A stretch of DNA of 7,939 bases. It comes from Bacteroidota bacterium. Its GTDB lineage: Bacteria > Bacteroidota > Ignavibacteria > UBA10030 > SZUA-254. The stretch spans positions 1 to 7,939 of the forward strand of contig SCUC01000214.1 in the NCBI GenBank assembly GCA_004322375.1, given 5' to 3'. The notes below the pieces were generated by a model. The model was not told where the DNA came from. It did not search any database and saw nothing but the letters and a program-made list of their open reading frames with translations. This document shows positions 1-6,200 of the stretch, piece by piece; position 1 is the first letter of the stretch; each line of letters starts with the position of its first letter. Position numbers and translations under genes: made by a program.

Positions 1-40
1 GCACGCCAATTACGGAAATAACGCTATTCCCGAGGGCAAG

Positions 41-754
41 ATGAGCAATATACCCCCTGAAGAAAACAGCGACGAAGTTTGGGATGAATTCAAATGGGAG
101 CAATTCATGCAGGAGCAGGACCGCAAGGTTGACCGCATCATGGAGCTTATGGAACGCTACAAGGATGACCCGAACTGCGACGACATTGTTGCCCGTGAAA
201 TGGGATGGGATAAAGCGTTTGAAGAGATGGAGGGAGAGGATTCCGATATTGATGAGCCATTCTACCTTGATGATAGTGAAGAGGATGACGACGATGATGA
301 TAACGCAGGGGAGGAATGGAAATCCGTTGCGGGGGCTGAACTGCAGGATGGAGCAAGAGTTTCGCGTCCGTATCATTCGCTTCCGGCATTTCAACGGGCG
401 CACGAATTCGGCTTGCGCTCTCACAAGTTTGTCATGCAGATGCAAGAACAGATGCGAGAAGATTCCGATGTTGTGGATTTTGTCTCCAATGCGATGATTG
501 CCGCTGCGAAAATGGCAGGAGGGGCAAGCTTTCACGATGATGCGCGAATGCTTGGCGGGAACATCGCCTACTGTAAGCGGGGATTGAATGCCGCCAACAA
601 ATCCATCGAAGCCCTGCAAACGCTACGCAACAGGAAGATGATTGATGAGGAATCCTATGTTTCTCTTTTCAAGGATGCAAAAGAAGTGCGCGACGGGATT
701 GCATTGTATATCGTTGATTTGAGAGAAAAATTCCGTTCGTTCAATGCAAAATAA
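41..754 (+). CDS. Acidic helical protein of unknown function (possibly 5'-incomplete)
   Basis: I do not recognise a family with confidence. The 237-residue protein has two parts. Residues 1-100 are strongly acidic, with a run of Asp/Glu at 77-87 encoded by a GAT/GAC/GAA-rich stretch. Residues about 115-235 look all-helical, with heptad-like spacing of hydrophobic residues and small-residue patches (AAAKMAGG around 154-161, MLGGNIA around 170-176). This second half vaguely resembles the four-helix-bundle proteins related to 23S rRNA intervening-sequence ORFs, but the resemblance is too weak for a name. There is no signal peptide or membrane segment, so it is probably cytoplasmic. The ATG has a GAGGG four bases upstream, which supports this start. 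However, the frame has no stop back to base 2, so the real start could lie outside the window. It is convergent with the acetyltransferase gene and is the only plus-strand gene here. Confidence 0.72.
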   Translation: MSNIPPEENSDEVWDEFKWEQFMQEQDRKVDRIMELMERYKDDPNCDDIVAREMGWDKAFEEMEGEDSDIDEPFYLDDSEEDDDDDDNAGEEWKSVAGAELQDGARVSRPYHSLPAFQRAHEFGLRSHKFVMQMQEQMREDSDVVDFVSNAMIAAAKMAGGASFHDDARMLGGNIAYCKRGLNAANKSIEALQTLRNRKMIDEESYVSLFKDAKEVRDGIALYIVDLREKFRSFNAK

Positions 755-782
755 AAAATGCCCTACGGAGAGATTACTTTAA

Positions 783-867
783 AATTGCGAATGGCGAATT
801 GGCAATAGCCAATTATCAACTACTCCCAACTCACCACTAACTACTCACCAATTAACCAGTCAACCAA
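783..867. repeat. Degenerate tandem array with 7-bp period
   Basis: Cutting the sequence every seven bases from 783 gives aattgcg, aatggcg, aattggc, aatagcc, aattatc, aactact, cccaact, caccact, aactact, caccaat, taaccag, tcaacca. That is twelve units in one phase, drifting from an AATnGCG-like type to an AACTACT/CACCACT type. The array fills most of the 113-bp gap between the convergent genes and ends exactly at the acetyltransferase stop codon (868-870). The period is seen directly. The likeness to the heptameric short tandem repeats known from filamentous cyanobacteria and other genomes is an analogy, and function is unknown. Confidence 0.6.
797..814. terminator. Small hairpin between convergent genes, weak terminator candidate
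   Basis: AATTGGC (797-803) and GCCAATT (808-814) form a perfect 7-bp stem with a 4-base loop, AATA. It sits in the gap between two convergent genes, where a bidirectional terminator would be expected. No U-tract follows on the plus strand and only scattered T residues follow on the minus strand. The stem is AT-rich. It may simply be a by-product of the heptamer array in which it lies. Confidence 0.22.
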
Positions 868-1308
868 CTACAGAGGTAATTTCATCAGCGTGGCGGAAGC
901 GCAAGTATGAATCTTAAATTCGACGGAAGAAGTTATTTCACCCTGAACAGCCTCGCGTTGAACAGGCGCGAATCCTTTCCTTTGAAAATATGACTCAGCC
1001 GTGTTCGTGAAAAGATAAAGCTCGTTCAAGCGGTTTTCCGTAGCGACAGTCACAAGGGTATTGAAGAGCATCGTCCCGATTCCGAGATTGCGAAACTCCG
1101 GCAGCACAGCTGCCGACCTGACAAGCGCCGCCGGGGGATATGGCTCAAGACCGATTGTGCCTGCTATCGTCCCTTTCGACTCTGCGATAAGAAAGTGACT
1201 GATATGCTCGGCAACGCCATCGGTCGGGAGATTGGACTGTTGCAGAAGAGAAAAGACTTCATGTAAGTCTTCTTGTTTTGCTTTTCGTATTGTAAGGGTG
1301 CGGGTCAT
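868..1308 (-). CDS. GNAT-family N-acetyltransferase, ArsN2-like
   Basis: A 146-residue single-domain GCN5-related acetyltransferase, which moves the acetyl group of acetyl-CoA to an amine. The start of the fold is LTIRKAKQEDL at residues 5-15. The acetyl-CoA pyrophosphate-binding loop is RNLGIG at 73-78 (R/Q-x-x-G-x-G/A), preceded by the beta-4 strand region ALVRSAAVLPEFR at 61-73. The pattern LPTDGV near 27-32, the LYLFTNTAESYFQRKGF block (97-113) and the closing CASATLM (136-142) match my recollection of the arsenic-resistance acetyltransferase ArsN2. No other arsenic gene is in the window, so the substrate is open. The length is normal. The ATG lacks a Shine-Dalgarno site and lies two bases from a heptamer-type repeat; a second repeat array abuts the stop codon. 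The methyltransferase gene lies 35 bp upstream, so the two may be co-transcribed. Confidence 0.85.
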   Translation of the reverse strand: MTRTLTIRKAKQEDLHEVFSLLQQSNLPTDGVAEHISHFLIAESKGTIAGTIGLEPYPPAALVRSAAVLPEFRNLGIGTMLFNTLVTVATENRLNELYLFTNTAESYFQRKGFAPVQREAVQGEITSSVEFKIHTCASATLMKLPL

Positions 1309-1310
1309 TC

Positions 1311-1331
1311 AAGTAAAAAGTCAAAAGTAAA
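1311..1331. repeat. Short 7-bp-period tandem repeat (three units)
   Basis: Three adjacent heptamers, AAGTAAA, AAGTCAA and AAGTAAA, run from 1311 to 1331, with a decayed fourth unit (AAAGGCT) after them. On the minus strand this reads TTTACTT, TTGACTT, TTTACTT, the familiar form of heptameric short tandem repeats. It fills most of the gap between the methyltransferase stop codon and the acetyltransferase start codon, replacing the place where a ribosome binding site would be expected. Confidence 0.55.
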
Positions 1332-1343
1332 AAAGGCTCGATG

Positions 1344-1994
1344 TTATTTCACGCGTTTCATTACGCAGATATTCCACATAATCGTGCTGTTGTTATACGT
1401 TTGTGTAAAACCATAAGTTTCAAGGGTGTGGAGGAGAGCGTTCCAATCGTGCCAGTATGGTCGGAACTTCCATTTGAGCAAAACACCAAGAGCAATCAAT
1501 CCCTTGAAGCTGATTTTGACGAGGAAATTCGGGTTGGGATAGGTAAACGCGAACACACGGACAGATTTTTTACTTGAAACTTCGATTAACCGTAACACTT
1601 GTTCATAACAGCAAACCACTTTATCCAGCAGGACAATATCCGCTTCCCTGATGTGTTCGTTCAGATTAACAATATCTCCCACATGGTATGTCACTCGTTT
1701 CTCCAATCCAAGCTCGCGAGCAAGCTGTCGCGCTCCGGCAATCATTCCCTCGGAAATATCAATCCCTGTAGCATAATCTACACCATGCTGCATGAGCGTT
1801 AGATGCAATCCTCCCACGCCGCAGCCTACTTCAAGGGCTGTACAGCCTTGTATATCGAGTGTAGCGATGCCTTCAAGAAGGTACTTCTGCTCTTTACCCA
1901 ATCCTTTTTTGTGGAAGGTTTTTAAATAACGCTTCGACTGGGAAGAGAAAAAATCATTCGTACCCTGAAGTGAACAGGATTGACAGCAAGACAT
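1344..1994 (-). CDS. Class I SAM-dependent methyltransferase
   Basis: A 216-residue cytoplasmic methyltransferase with a Rossmann-type SAM fold. Motif I is EVGCGVGG at 55-62. The acidic end of strand 2, which contacts the SAM ribose, is GIDIS (D79). GDIV at 107-110 follows, then DIVLLDKVVCCY at 119-130 around strand 4. The N-terminus is Cys-rich (MSCCQSCSLQG) and leads into a KRYLKTFHKKG stretch. This is a pattern seen in a subgroup of small methyltransferases related to the Mg-protoporphyrin IX methyltransferase (BchM/ChlM) fold, as is the later YPNPN followed by FRPYWHDWNALLHTLETYGF region. Nothing here indicates photosynthesis, and the substrate cannot be read from the sequence. It lacks the paired cysteines expected for ArsM arsenite methyltransferase in the usual context, so that name is not applied. 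The ATG start has no Shine-Dalgarno site. It is followed by the acetyltransferase gene and separated by 174 bp of repeat-containing DNA from the gene upstream. Confidence 0.85.
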   Translation of the reverse strand: MSCCQSCSLQGTNDFFSSQSKRYLKTFHKKGLGKEQKYLLEGIATLDIQGCTALEVGCGVGGLHLTLMQHGVDYATGIDISEGMIAGARQLARELGLEKRVTYHVGDIVNLNEHIREADIVLLDKVVCCYEQVLRLIEVSSKKSVRVFAFTYPNPNFLVKISFKGLIALGVLLKWKFRPYWHDWNALLHTLETYGFTQTYNNSTIMWNICVMKRVK

Positions 1995-2028
1995 AGTGGT
2001 TAGATGTTATTTGTAATTTGGTATTAGA
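1995..2028. repeat. Possible degenerate 7-bp-period repeat before the methyltransferase
   Basis: Heptamer cutting from 1994 gives TAGTGGT, TAGATGT, TATTTGT, AATTTGG, TATTAGA, with a partial TAnnnGT pattern. The word TTAGATG also occurs twice (2000-2006 and 2024-2030), but 24 bases apart, which is not a multiple of seven, so the periodicity is imperfect. The stretch abuts the start codon and, as for the acetyltransferase, leaves no Shine-Dalgarno site. It could equally be an ordinary AT-rich leader. Confidence 0.25.
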
Positions 2029-2049
2029 TGCATTTAAAAAAACTCCCCA

Positions 2050-2147
2050 TTGTCATGTTGAGTCCGCCTCGGCAGACGAACCATCTCCATAACCGAGGAT
2101 TTGTAGGTTCTTCACTTCACTTCACTTTGTTCCGTTCAGAATGACAA
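2050..2147. repeat. 98-bp intergenic repeat element with inverted ends
   Basis: The left end reads TTGTCATGTTGA (2050-2061). The right end, read on the minus strand, is TTGTCATTCTGA (2147-2136), so ten of twelve terminal bases are an inverted repeat. Inside the left end is a near-palindrome, GTCCGCC/GGCAGAC (2062-2077). Near the right end is TTCAC repeated three times in tandem (2111-2125). TGTCATTCTGA...AAGTGAAG-type sequences are widespread as dispersed intergenic repeats in Bacteroidota-like and other genomes; that is my general knowledge, not a search result. There is no coding capacity. It lies between the synthase-like gene and the methyltransferase, where it could end or attenuate transcription. 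Confidence 0.6.
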
Positions 2148-2168
2148 CATAGGGTTTTGCAAAGGATT

Positions 2169-3980
2169 CTATTTGTTGACAGTTAATTTGTTACAATATT
2201 GAAGTACATGCGTAAGTGTCAACAATATAGAAATATTATGAGAAAAATCCTGTGATGTTGATTGTTGGTTATTAAGGAGTGTATTTACAGCATCCATATT
2301 GAGATAGCCTGACGAGATGATTGGCGCGCTATTCAGGATTTCGCGGGTGTAGTTGAAAAGCTGCTTTCCATACCATGTATGATAAGGACGAAAGGGTTTC
2401 CAGTTATCAAACTCTTTTATCCATTTCAATGCGGGAATATTTGCCAGCGCGGAGTTCAACGTATGATATGCCATGGGCGCATACCGAAACAAATTCTCTC
2501 CGTAAGGTACTTTAACGTGTCCGTAGGAGATAGGAATGCGCTCAAGCGAAGGTTGCAATGCCCGTATCGTTGCCCGGTGAAATTTGTGCGACCATCGGAT
2601 AGACCTATCTGCCTGGAGAAACAAATCGTAAAATTCGTTGTCGCTGTAGGGCATGTGACAGGCAATGACATTTGTTTGCAGAGGGTAACCGTGCGCATAA
2701 TGATGACTCCACAATTCATACCAGGAGAAGGCGTCTATCTGATCTTCGTAGGAAGGGAGGGAGCGCGATTCGAGCCACTCTGTAAGCCGGTCGCGGGTCG
2801 CCTCGGCGTGATGATGAAAGAAGTCTTTTGCAATGATATTGTTGTTCCACACGCCTGTCGCATACATGGAGAGAAGGAAATCCGAAATATCGGATGTTGA
2901 TGTCGCCCGCTGAGCGGCAATTTTAGAACGAATCCCGCGGCGGAATTCGCATCCCGCGCTATCCAGAAGCATCGCGTATTTTCCGGCAAGATTGCGAAAC
3001 GCAAAAAGCTGGAAGGCAAGGTCAACCGTTGCATGACCATTCCCGAGAGTGACAACGTCGTTCGCCAATTGTTCAAACATATCGAAAAATGAGCTATCCG
3101 CTGAAATAATGTTATGATGTAGCTGCAAACGTTTACAGATTGTTGATGCAAGCACAACGTCTGTGCTGTTCTCCTCTCCAAATGTCATGACGGGAAATGC
3201 TTTTGAATGATGCGAAAGAGCAGCGACTGTAGCACGAGAATCCCACCCGCCGCTTAACGCAACAATAGAACCCGGTCTCTTTTTCATAGCCCGTTCATTG
3301 CATGATATGAACGATTCAACCATTGGCTCAGTATTCGAAAGTGAGTTGGTATATTCCGGTTGCCAGTACCGTTTCTTGTCTATTCTGTCCCCGGAACATA
3401 CGAGATACTCTCCGGCAGAGATTCGATTAATCCCTTCAAACATAGATTGTTCACCCAGTGGAAATCCTATGGTGAGGAAATCAATAATGCTTTCTTCGTT
3501 AAGCGCCGGTGTATAAATTCCGGAGGCAAAAACTAAATGCAGGTCGCTTGTTACGCAAACACTATCGTTTAGTTGAAAATAAAACAACGGGAATCTCCCA
3601 AGCCTATCGGTCGCGGTAATCAGGGTTTGCTCTTTCTTGTTCCAGAATAAGAATGCAAAAGGACCGTTCAACCCCGATATGCCGGCTATCCCGTTTCTAT
3701 TTAAGTGTTGAAGGACAAATTCAGCTTCGTCAATAAGTCCCAGCTCATTATACAATTCCCCGTAAAAAAGGAGTGTTCCAATTTCATGGGAGGTAACGAC
3801 AGCGTTTCTTTGAAAATGGTTTGGGAAAACTCCTCCCATTGCAACACGAGGATGTTCTCCTTCAGCCATAACTGTTGTCACATGAGGCAACTGTTGAGAT
3901 GGAGAAAGCGTCCGGGATAAAACATCCCTCAGCGGATATGTTGGTAGGGCAGATGAGAAAAAACCGATAATACCAGCCAT
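2169..3980 (-). CDS. Asparagine-synthase-like protein with degenerate glutaminase domain
   Basis: A 603-residue protein with the AsnB layout: an N-terminal Ntn-type class II glutaminase-like domain (about 1-195) and a C-terminal ATP-pyrophosphatase synthetase-like domain (about 215-600). The fold is visible from MAGIIGF at the start, FYGELYN (72-78), LNGPFAFLFW (104-113) and DRLGRFPLFYF (125-135). The catalytic Cys2 of asparagine synthetase B is Ala (codon GCT), the Asn of the usual NGE motif is Tyr73, and the RGPD segment is absent. Glutamine hydrolysis is therefore probably lost. The synthetase domain keeps the PP-loop SGGWDS (243-248), which binds ATP, so adenylation and amide formation with another nitrogen donor remain possible. 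The second synthetase signature is altered (DSAGCEFRRG instead of a GxGADELFGGY type). SGGxDSR proteins of this class often occur in polysaccharide or peptide-modification clusters, but no such neighbour is here. The start lies 7 bp after the exonuclease stop codon, so translation is probably coupled. Product unknown. Confidence 0.88.
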   Translation of the reverse strand: MAGIIGFFSSALPTYPLRDVLSRTLSPSQQLPHVTTVMAEGEHPRVAMGGVFPNHFQRNAVVTSHEIGTLLFYGELYNELGLIDEAEFVLQHLNRNGIAGISGLNGPFAFLFWNKKEQTLITATDRLGRFPLFYFQLNDSVCVTSDLHLVFASGIYTPALNEESIIDFLTIGFPLGEQSMFEGINRISAGEYLVCSGDRIDKKRYWQPEYTNSLSNTEPMVESFISCNERAMKKRPGSIVALSGGWDSRATVAALSHHSKAFPVMTFGEENSTDVVLASTICKRLQLHHNIISADSSFFDMFEQLANDVVTLGNGHATVDLAFQLFAFRNLAGKYAMLLDSAGCEFRRGIRSKIAAQRATSTSDISDFLLSMYATGVWNNNIIAKDFFHHHAEATRDRLTEWLESRSLPSYEDQIDAFSWYELWSHHYAHGYPLQTNVIACHMPYSDNEFYDLFLQADRSIRWSHKFHRATIRALQPSLERIPISYGHVKVPYGENLFRYAPMAYHTLNSALANIPALKWIKEFDNWKPFRPYHTWYGKQLFNYTREILNSAPIISSGYLNMDAVNTLLNNQQSTSQDFSHNISILLTLTHVLQYCNKLTVNK

Positions 3981-3987
3981 AGAGCAG

Positions 3988-4821
3988 TTATGGCGCTACC
4001 ACTTTGATGTCAAGAATTTTATCAAACCGGAAATTTCGTTCTCCGGCAGCGGCATAACAATAAGCGAGCAAATAGGGGGCAAACGAACGCTGCTCTTTCA
4101 CTTCAATGATTTCTTTTGGGGAGACAATCCGTTCTGAAATTTGATTGCCATACGAAGAAAGATATTGAATCCACAATTTCAATTTCGATTGAATCGCTTC
4201 CTCTGCAATCACGCGTCGCTTGAACAGGAGAATTTTTTTCAAATCGTTCCGTTGCAAATCAGAAAGTGTAGTCATATCGTGCGTTTTGAGAAGCTTGATG
4301 AAGAACATCAGTAGTTGCGCAGTTACAAATGTATCCTCCAGCGCCCGGTGCTTGACCGGGAAGGGGATTCCCACGACGCGGGCGACATTTTCCTGAGGGT
4401 ACTTTCCAAGACCGGGAAGAAGCTGGCGCGCGAGAGGGAGAACATCAACAATGGAGTTTTGCAGCCCCGGAAAGCCGCAAAGTCGAAACTCATGCTGAAT
4501 AAACGATACATCAAACGGGACATTGTAACCGGCAATAATTGCCCCTTCGAGCATTCCATTCAGCTTATCGGCAATGTCTTCGAAATAAGGAGCTGTTGCA
4601 AGCATTTCATTAGTGATTTGATTTACCTTAAAAGCTCCGGGTGAAATCATTCTTCGGGGATTGACGATTGTGCCGAATGATTCGATAATAGCTCCACTGC
4701 ACACTTTAATTGCCGCGATTTCACAAACGCGGTCGTTTTTATCGGGAGAAAGTCCCGTTGTTTCAACATCAATAACGAGAAACTCAGCCTCGTCAACATG
4801 GTGGGTGCTGCTCTCAATCAT
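3988..4821 (-). CDS. DnaQ-like DEDDh 3'-5' exonuclease
   Basis: A 277-residue protein whose first 175 residues are an RNase H-fold 3'-5' exonuclease of the DNA polymerase III epsilon type. All five DEDDh residues are visible: D18 and E20 in FLVIDVETTG (Exo I), D104 in AGYNVPFDVSFI (Exo II), and H158 and D163 in KHRALEDTF (Exo III). It should bind two divalent metal ions and remove nucleotides from 3' ends of DNA, or less likely RNA. It lacks a polymerase, PHP or helicase domain. It could serve as a stand-alone proofreading or repair nuclease. Residues about 180-277 form a C-terminal extension that I do not recognise, rich in Lys/Arg and aliphatic residues. It follows the DEDDy exonuclease gene by 17 bp and precedes the synthase-like gene by 7 bp. 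The ATG has no clear Shine-Dalgarno site. Confidence 0.9.
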   Translation of the reverse strand: MIESSTHHVDEAEFLVIDVETTGLSPDKNDRVCEIAAIKVCSGAIIESFGTIVNPRRMISPGAFKVNQITNEMLATAPYFEDIADKLNGMLEGAIIAGYNVPFDVSFIQHEFRLCGFPGLQNSIVDVLPLARQLLPGLGKYPQENVARVVGIPFPVKHRALEDTFVTAQLLMFFIKLLKTHDMTTLSDLQRNDLKKILLFKRRVIAEEAIQSKLKLWIQYLSSYGNQISERIVSPKEIIEVKEQRSFAPYLLAYCYAAAGERNFRFDKILDIKVVAP

Positions 4822-4838
4822 ATGGAATGATGCGCAGG

Positions 4839-5513
4839 CTACTCTTTCACATTAAGAAACTCATTCCAGCGTTGAAACAGCTGAACGGTTGCCTGAACAT
4901 CGCCTGCACAGTAAAGAGCGATTTCTCTATATCTCCCTTCATGAAATAACCTACCCATATCCAATCCCGTTATCCCTTCGCTTTTTGGACTTTTAATATC
5001 AAAAGCTTTGCAATAAAAATCGAGATTGAATTTTCTCACAGCATTATAAAAGGTGAGCTGCTCAAGCAAATCGCAGTGGATGCCGGAATTGTAACGATAG
5101 GGAACAAGATTGCGAGTAGGACGAATCCCCAGAATTGCAGAACGAAGCATCAAGAACGGGCAATCGAAGCTTCGCCCGTTGAACGTGATAAACTGGTCGT
5201 AGTGTGTAATTGTTTGCCAGAACCGTTCGAGAATTTCGCGTTCATTGCCGGAGAGATATTCCGTGTTTCCGTCTTCCGAGAAAAATTGCTCAGGCTCGTT
5301 GGATTGATAGAACACTTTTCCTACCCCGGTATCAGGATTAGCCATGCCGATTGCCAGCACCTGTGCCGTAGGAGCATACAGATTGAGCTTGAGAATTTCT
5401 GCCTCGCGTTCCTCATCTGTTTTGGCAAATTTTAAAAGATATTCTTGTTGGACTGCATCAAAACTATCTAAGGGGAAGCCGAGAGTTTCGATGTCGAAAA
5501 CAACGCGTGTCAC
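4839..5513 (-). CDS. Predicted PolB-type DEDDy 3'-5' exonuclease
   Basis: A 224-residue protein matching the stand-alone family of predicted 3'-5' exonucleases related to the proofreading domain of family B polymerases. D7 and E9 lie in VVFDIETLG (Exo I), and D117 lies in FITFNGRSFDCPFL (Exo II). Y201 and D205 in ALYCAGDVQAT fit the Y-x3-D of Exo III, so this is the DEDDy subclass, distinct from the DEDDh enzyme encoded next to it. The conserved HCDLLEQL segment (146-153) and the family-typical length support a complete gene. Expected activity is metal-dependent removal of 3' nucleotides from single-stranded DNA ends. The start is GTG (5513-5511), 14 bp after the recX stop codon. No in-frame ATG lies between that and the upstream in-frame stop at 5541-5543. 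No Shine-Dalgarno site is seen. It is part of the recA-recX operon. Confidence 0.88.
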   Translation of the reverse strand: MTRVVFDIETLGFPLDSFDAVQQEYLLKFAKTDEEREAEILKLNLYAPTAQVLAIGMANPDTGVGKVFYQSNEPEQFFSEDGNTEYLSGNEREILERFWQTITHYDQFITFNGRSFDCPFLMLRSAILGIRPTRNLVPYRYNSGIHCDLLEQLTFYNAVRKFNLDFYCKAFDIKSPKSEGITGLDMGRLFHEGRYREIALYCAGDVQATVQLFQRWNEFLNVKE

Positions 5514-5527
5514 AATGGTGAATAATG

Positions 5528-6181
5528 TTATTCGGGGAAATCAGGAGTAGGTGAAGCGAGCTTGCGCATGACGCTATGGATAGTTTGCCATGAAAACCCT
5601 CGTCGTGATAAGTACGAGATTAGTCGTTGTTTATCCCCTTTCCCGTCATGAGCCTGCTTCGTCATGGGTCTTCGATTGAGCAGCTTTGTCACTGCTGCCA
5701 GCGCTAATTCTTCTTCGCTCTGTTCTTGCAGTGTTTCGTTAAGAATATCCTTCGTAAGAGATTGGCTGATGCCCTTCAAACGAAGTTCGCGCTGCAGCAA
5801 TGCTTTTCCCGCGGGTTTCCGGGAGAGAATATGGCGTGTGAATATCCGGGCGAATTGCTTATCATCCAGGAGTCCTTGCTCGTTGAGGTGGGTAACAACA
5901 AGCGAGATGATACGCGGATGATATTCTTTGTTGCGCAGCCTGTCGCGTAATTCTTTTTCGCTTCGGGCGCGGCGGTTTAATATTGCCAGCGCTTCCCGTT
6001 TAGCAAGGACAAATTCTTCAGATGATTTTAAGGTGTCGAACGTCTCTTCGCCGATGGAGTCGCCTGTTCTCAACCCGAATTTGACAAGCACCTCTTCGTG
6101 GATACGGAGCAAGGGCTGTCCGTCGAAATACAGGTTATACAAATGTTTATCTCGAATACGTTCGATTTTCGAAAGTACCAC
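5528..6181 (-). CDS. recX: Regulatory protein RecX
   Basis: RecX binds along the RecA filament groove and restrains filament growth, and so recombinase activity. The core is visible in AKREALAILNRRARSEKELRDRL, HLNEQGLLDDKQFARIF and RHILSRKPAGKALLQRELRLKGIS, the tandem three-helix repeats of the family. The N-terminal lead-in (SKIERIRDKHLYNLYFDGQPLLRIHEEVLVKFGLRTGD) is also typical. I chose the GTG at 6181-6179, giving 217 residues and a 19-bp gap after recA. This is where RecX homology should begin. A longer GTG-started frame reaches 6253, adding 24 Lys/Arg-rich residues, but it overlaps the recA 3' end by 53 bp and the extra part looks non-homologous. Neither start has a clear Shine-Dalgarno site, so the choice rests on family alignment. 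Position directly after recA is the classic arrangement and allows co-expression. Confidence 0.9.
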   Translation of the reverse strand: MVLSKIERIRDKHLYNLYFDGQPLLRIHEEVLVKFGLRTGDSIGEETFDTLKSSEEFVLAKREALAILNRRARSEKELRDRLRNKEYHPRIISLVVTHLNEQGLLDDKQFARIFTRHILSRKPAGKALLQRELRLKGISQSLTKDILNETLQEQSEEELALAAVTKLLNRRPMTKQAHDGKGDKQRLISYLSRRGFSWQTIHSVMRKLASPTPDFPE

Positions 6182-6200
6182 GTTGTGTTGCTTTTTTATA

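Noticed and set aside
265..305. Microsatellite-like GAT/GAC tract
   Set aside because: It is explained by the codons for the Asp/Glu run and is not a regular repeat at the DNA level.
1344..1994. ArsM arsenite methyltransferase, suggested by the ArsN2-like neighbour and the cysteines
   Set aside because: The cysteines cluster at the N-terminus and in VVCCY, a pattern fitting the BchM-like methyltransferase subgroup; the overall motif order does not resemble ArsM.
2379..2900. Open frame of 173 codons on the plus strand inside the synthase-like gene
   Set aside because: It is antisense to a gene with clear domain motifs, shows no family features of its own and has no ribosome binding site context.
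2169..3980. Lasso-peptide or beta-lactam synthetase cluster around the Cys-less synthase
   Set aside because: No precursor peptide, leader protease, recognition protein or transporter is encoded nearby, and the 174-bp gap downstream holds only repeats.
5076..5435. Plus-strand open frame of 119 codons inside the DEDDy exonuclease gene
   Set aside because: Antisense shadow of a gene with intact catalytic motifs; its translation shows no recognisable domain.
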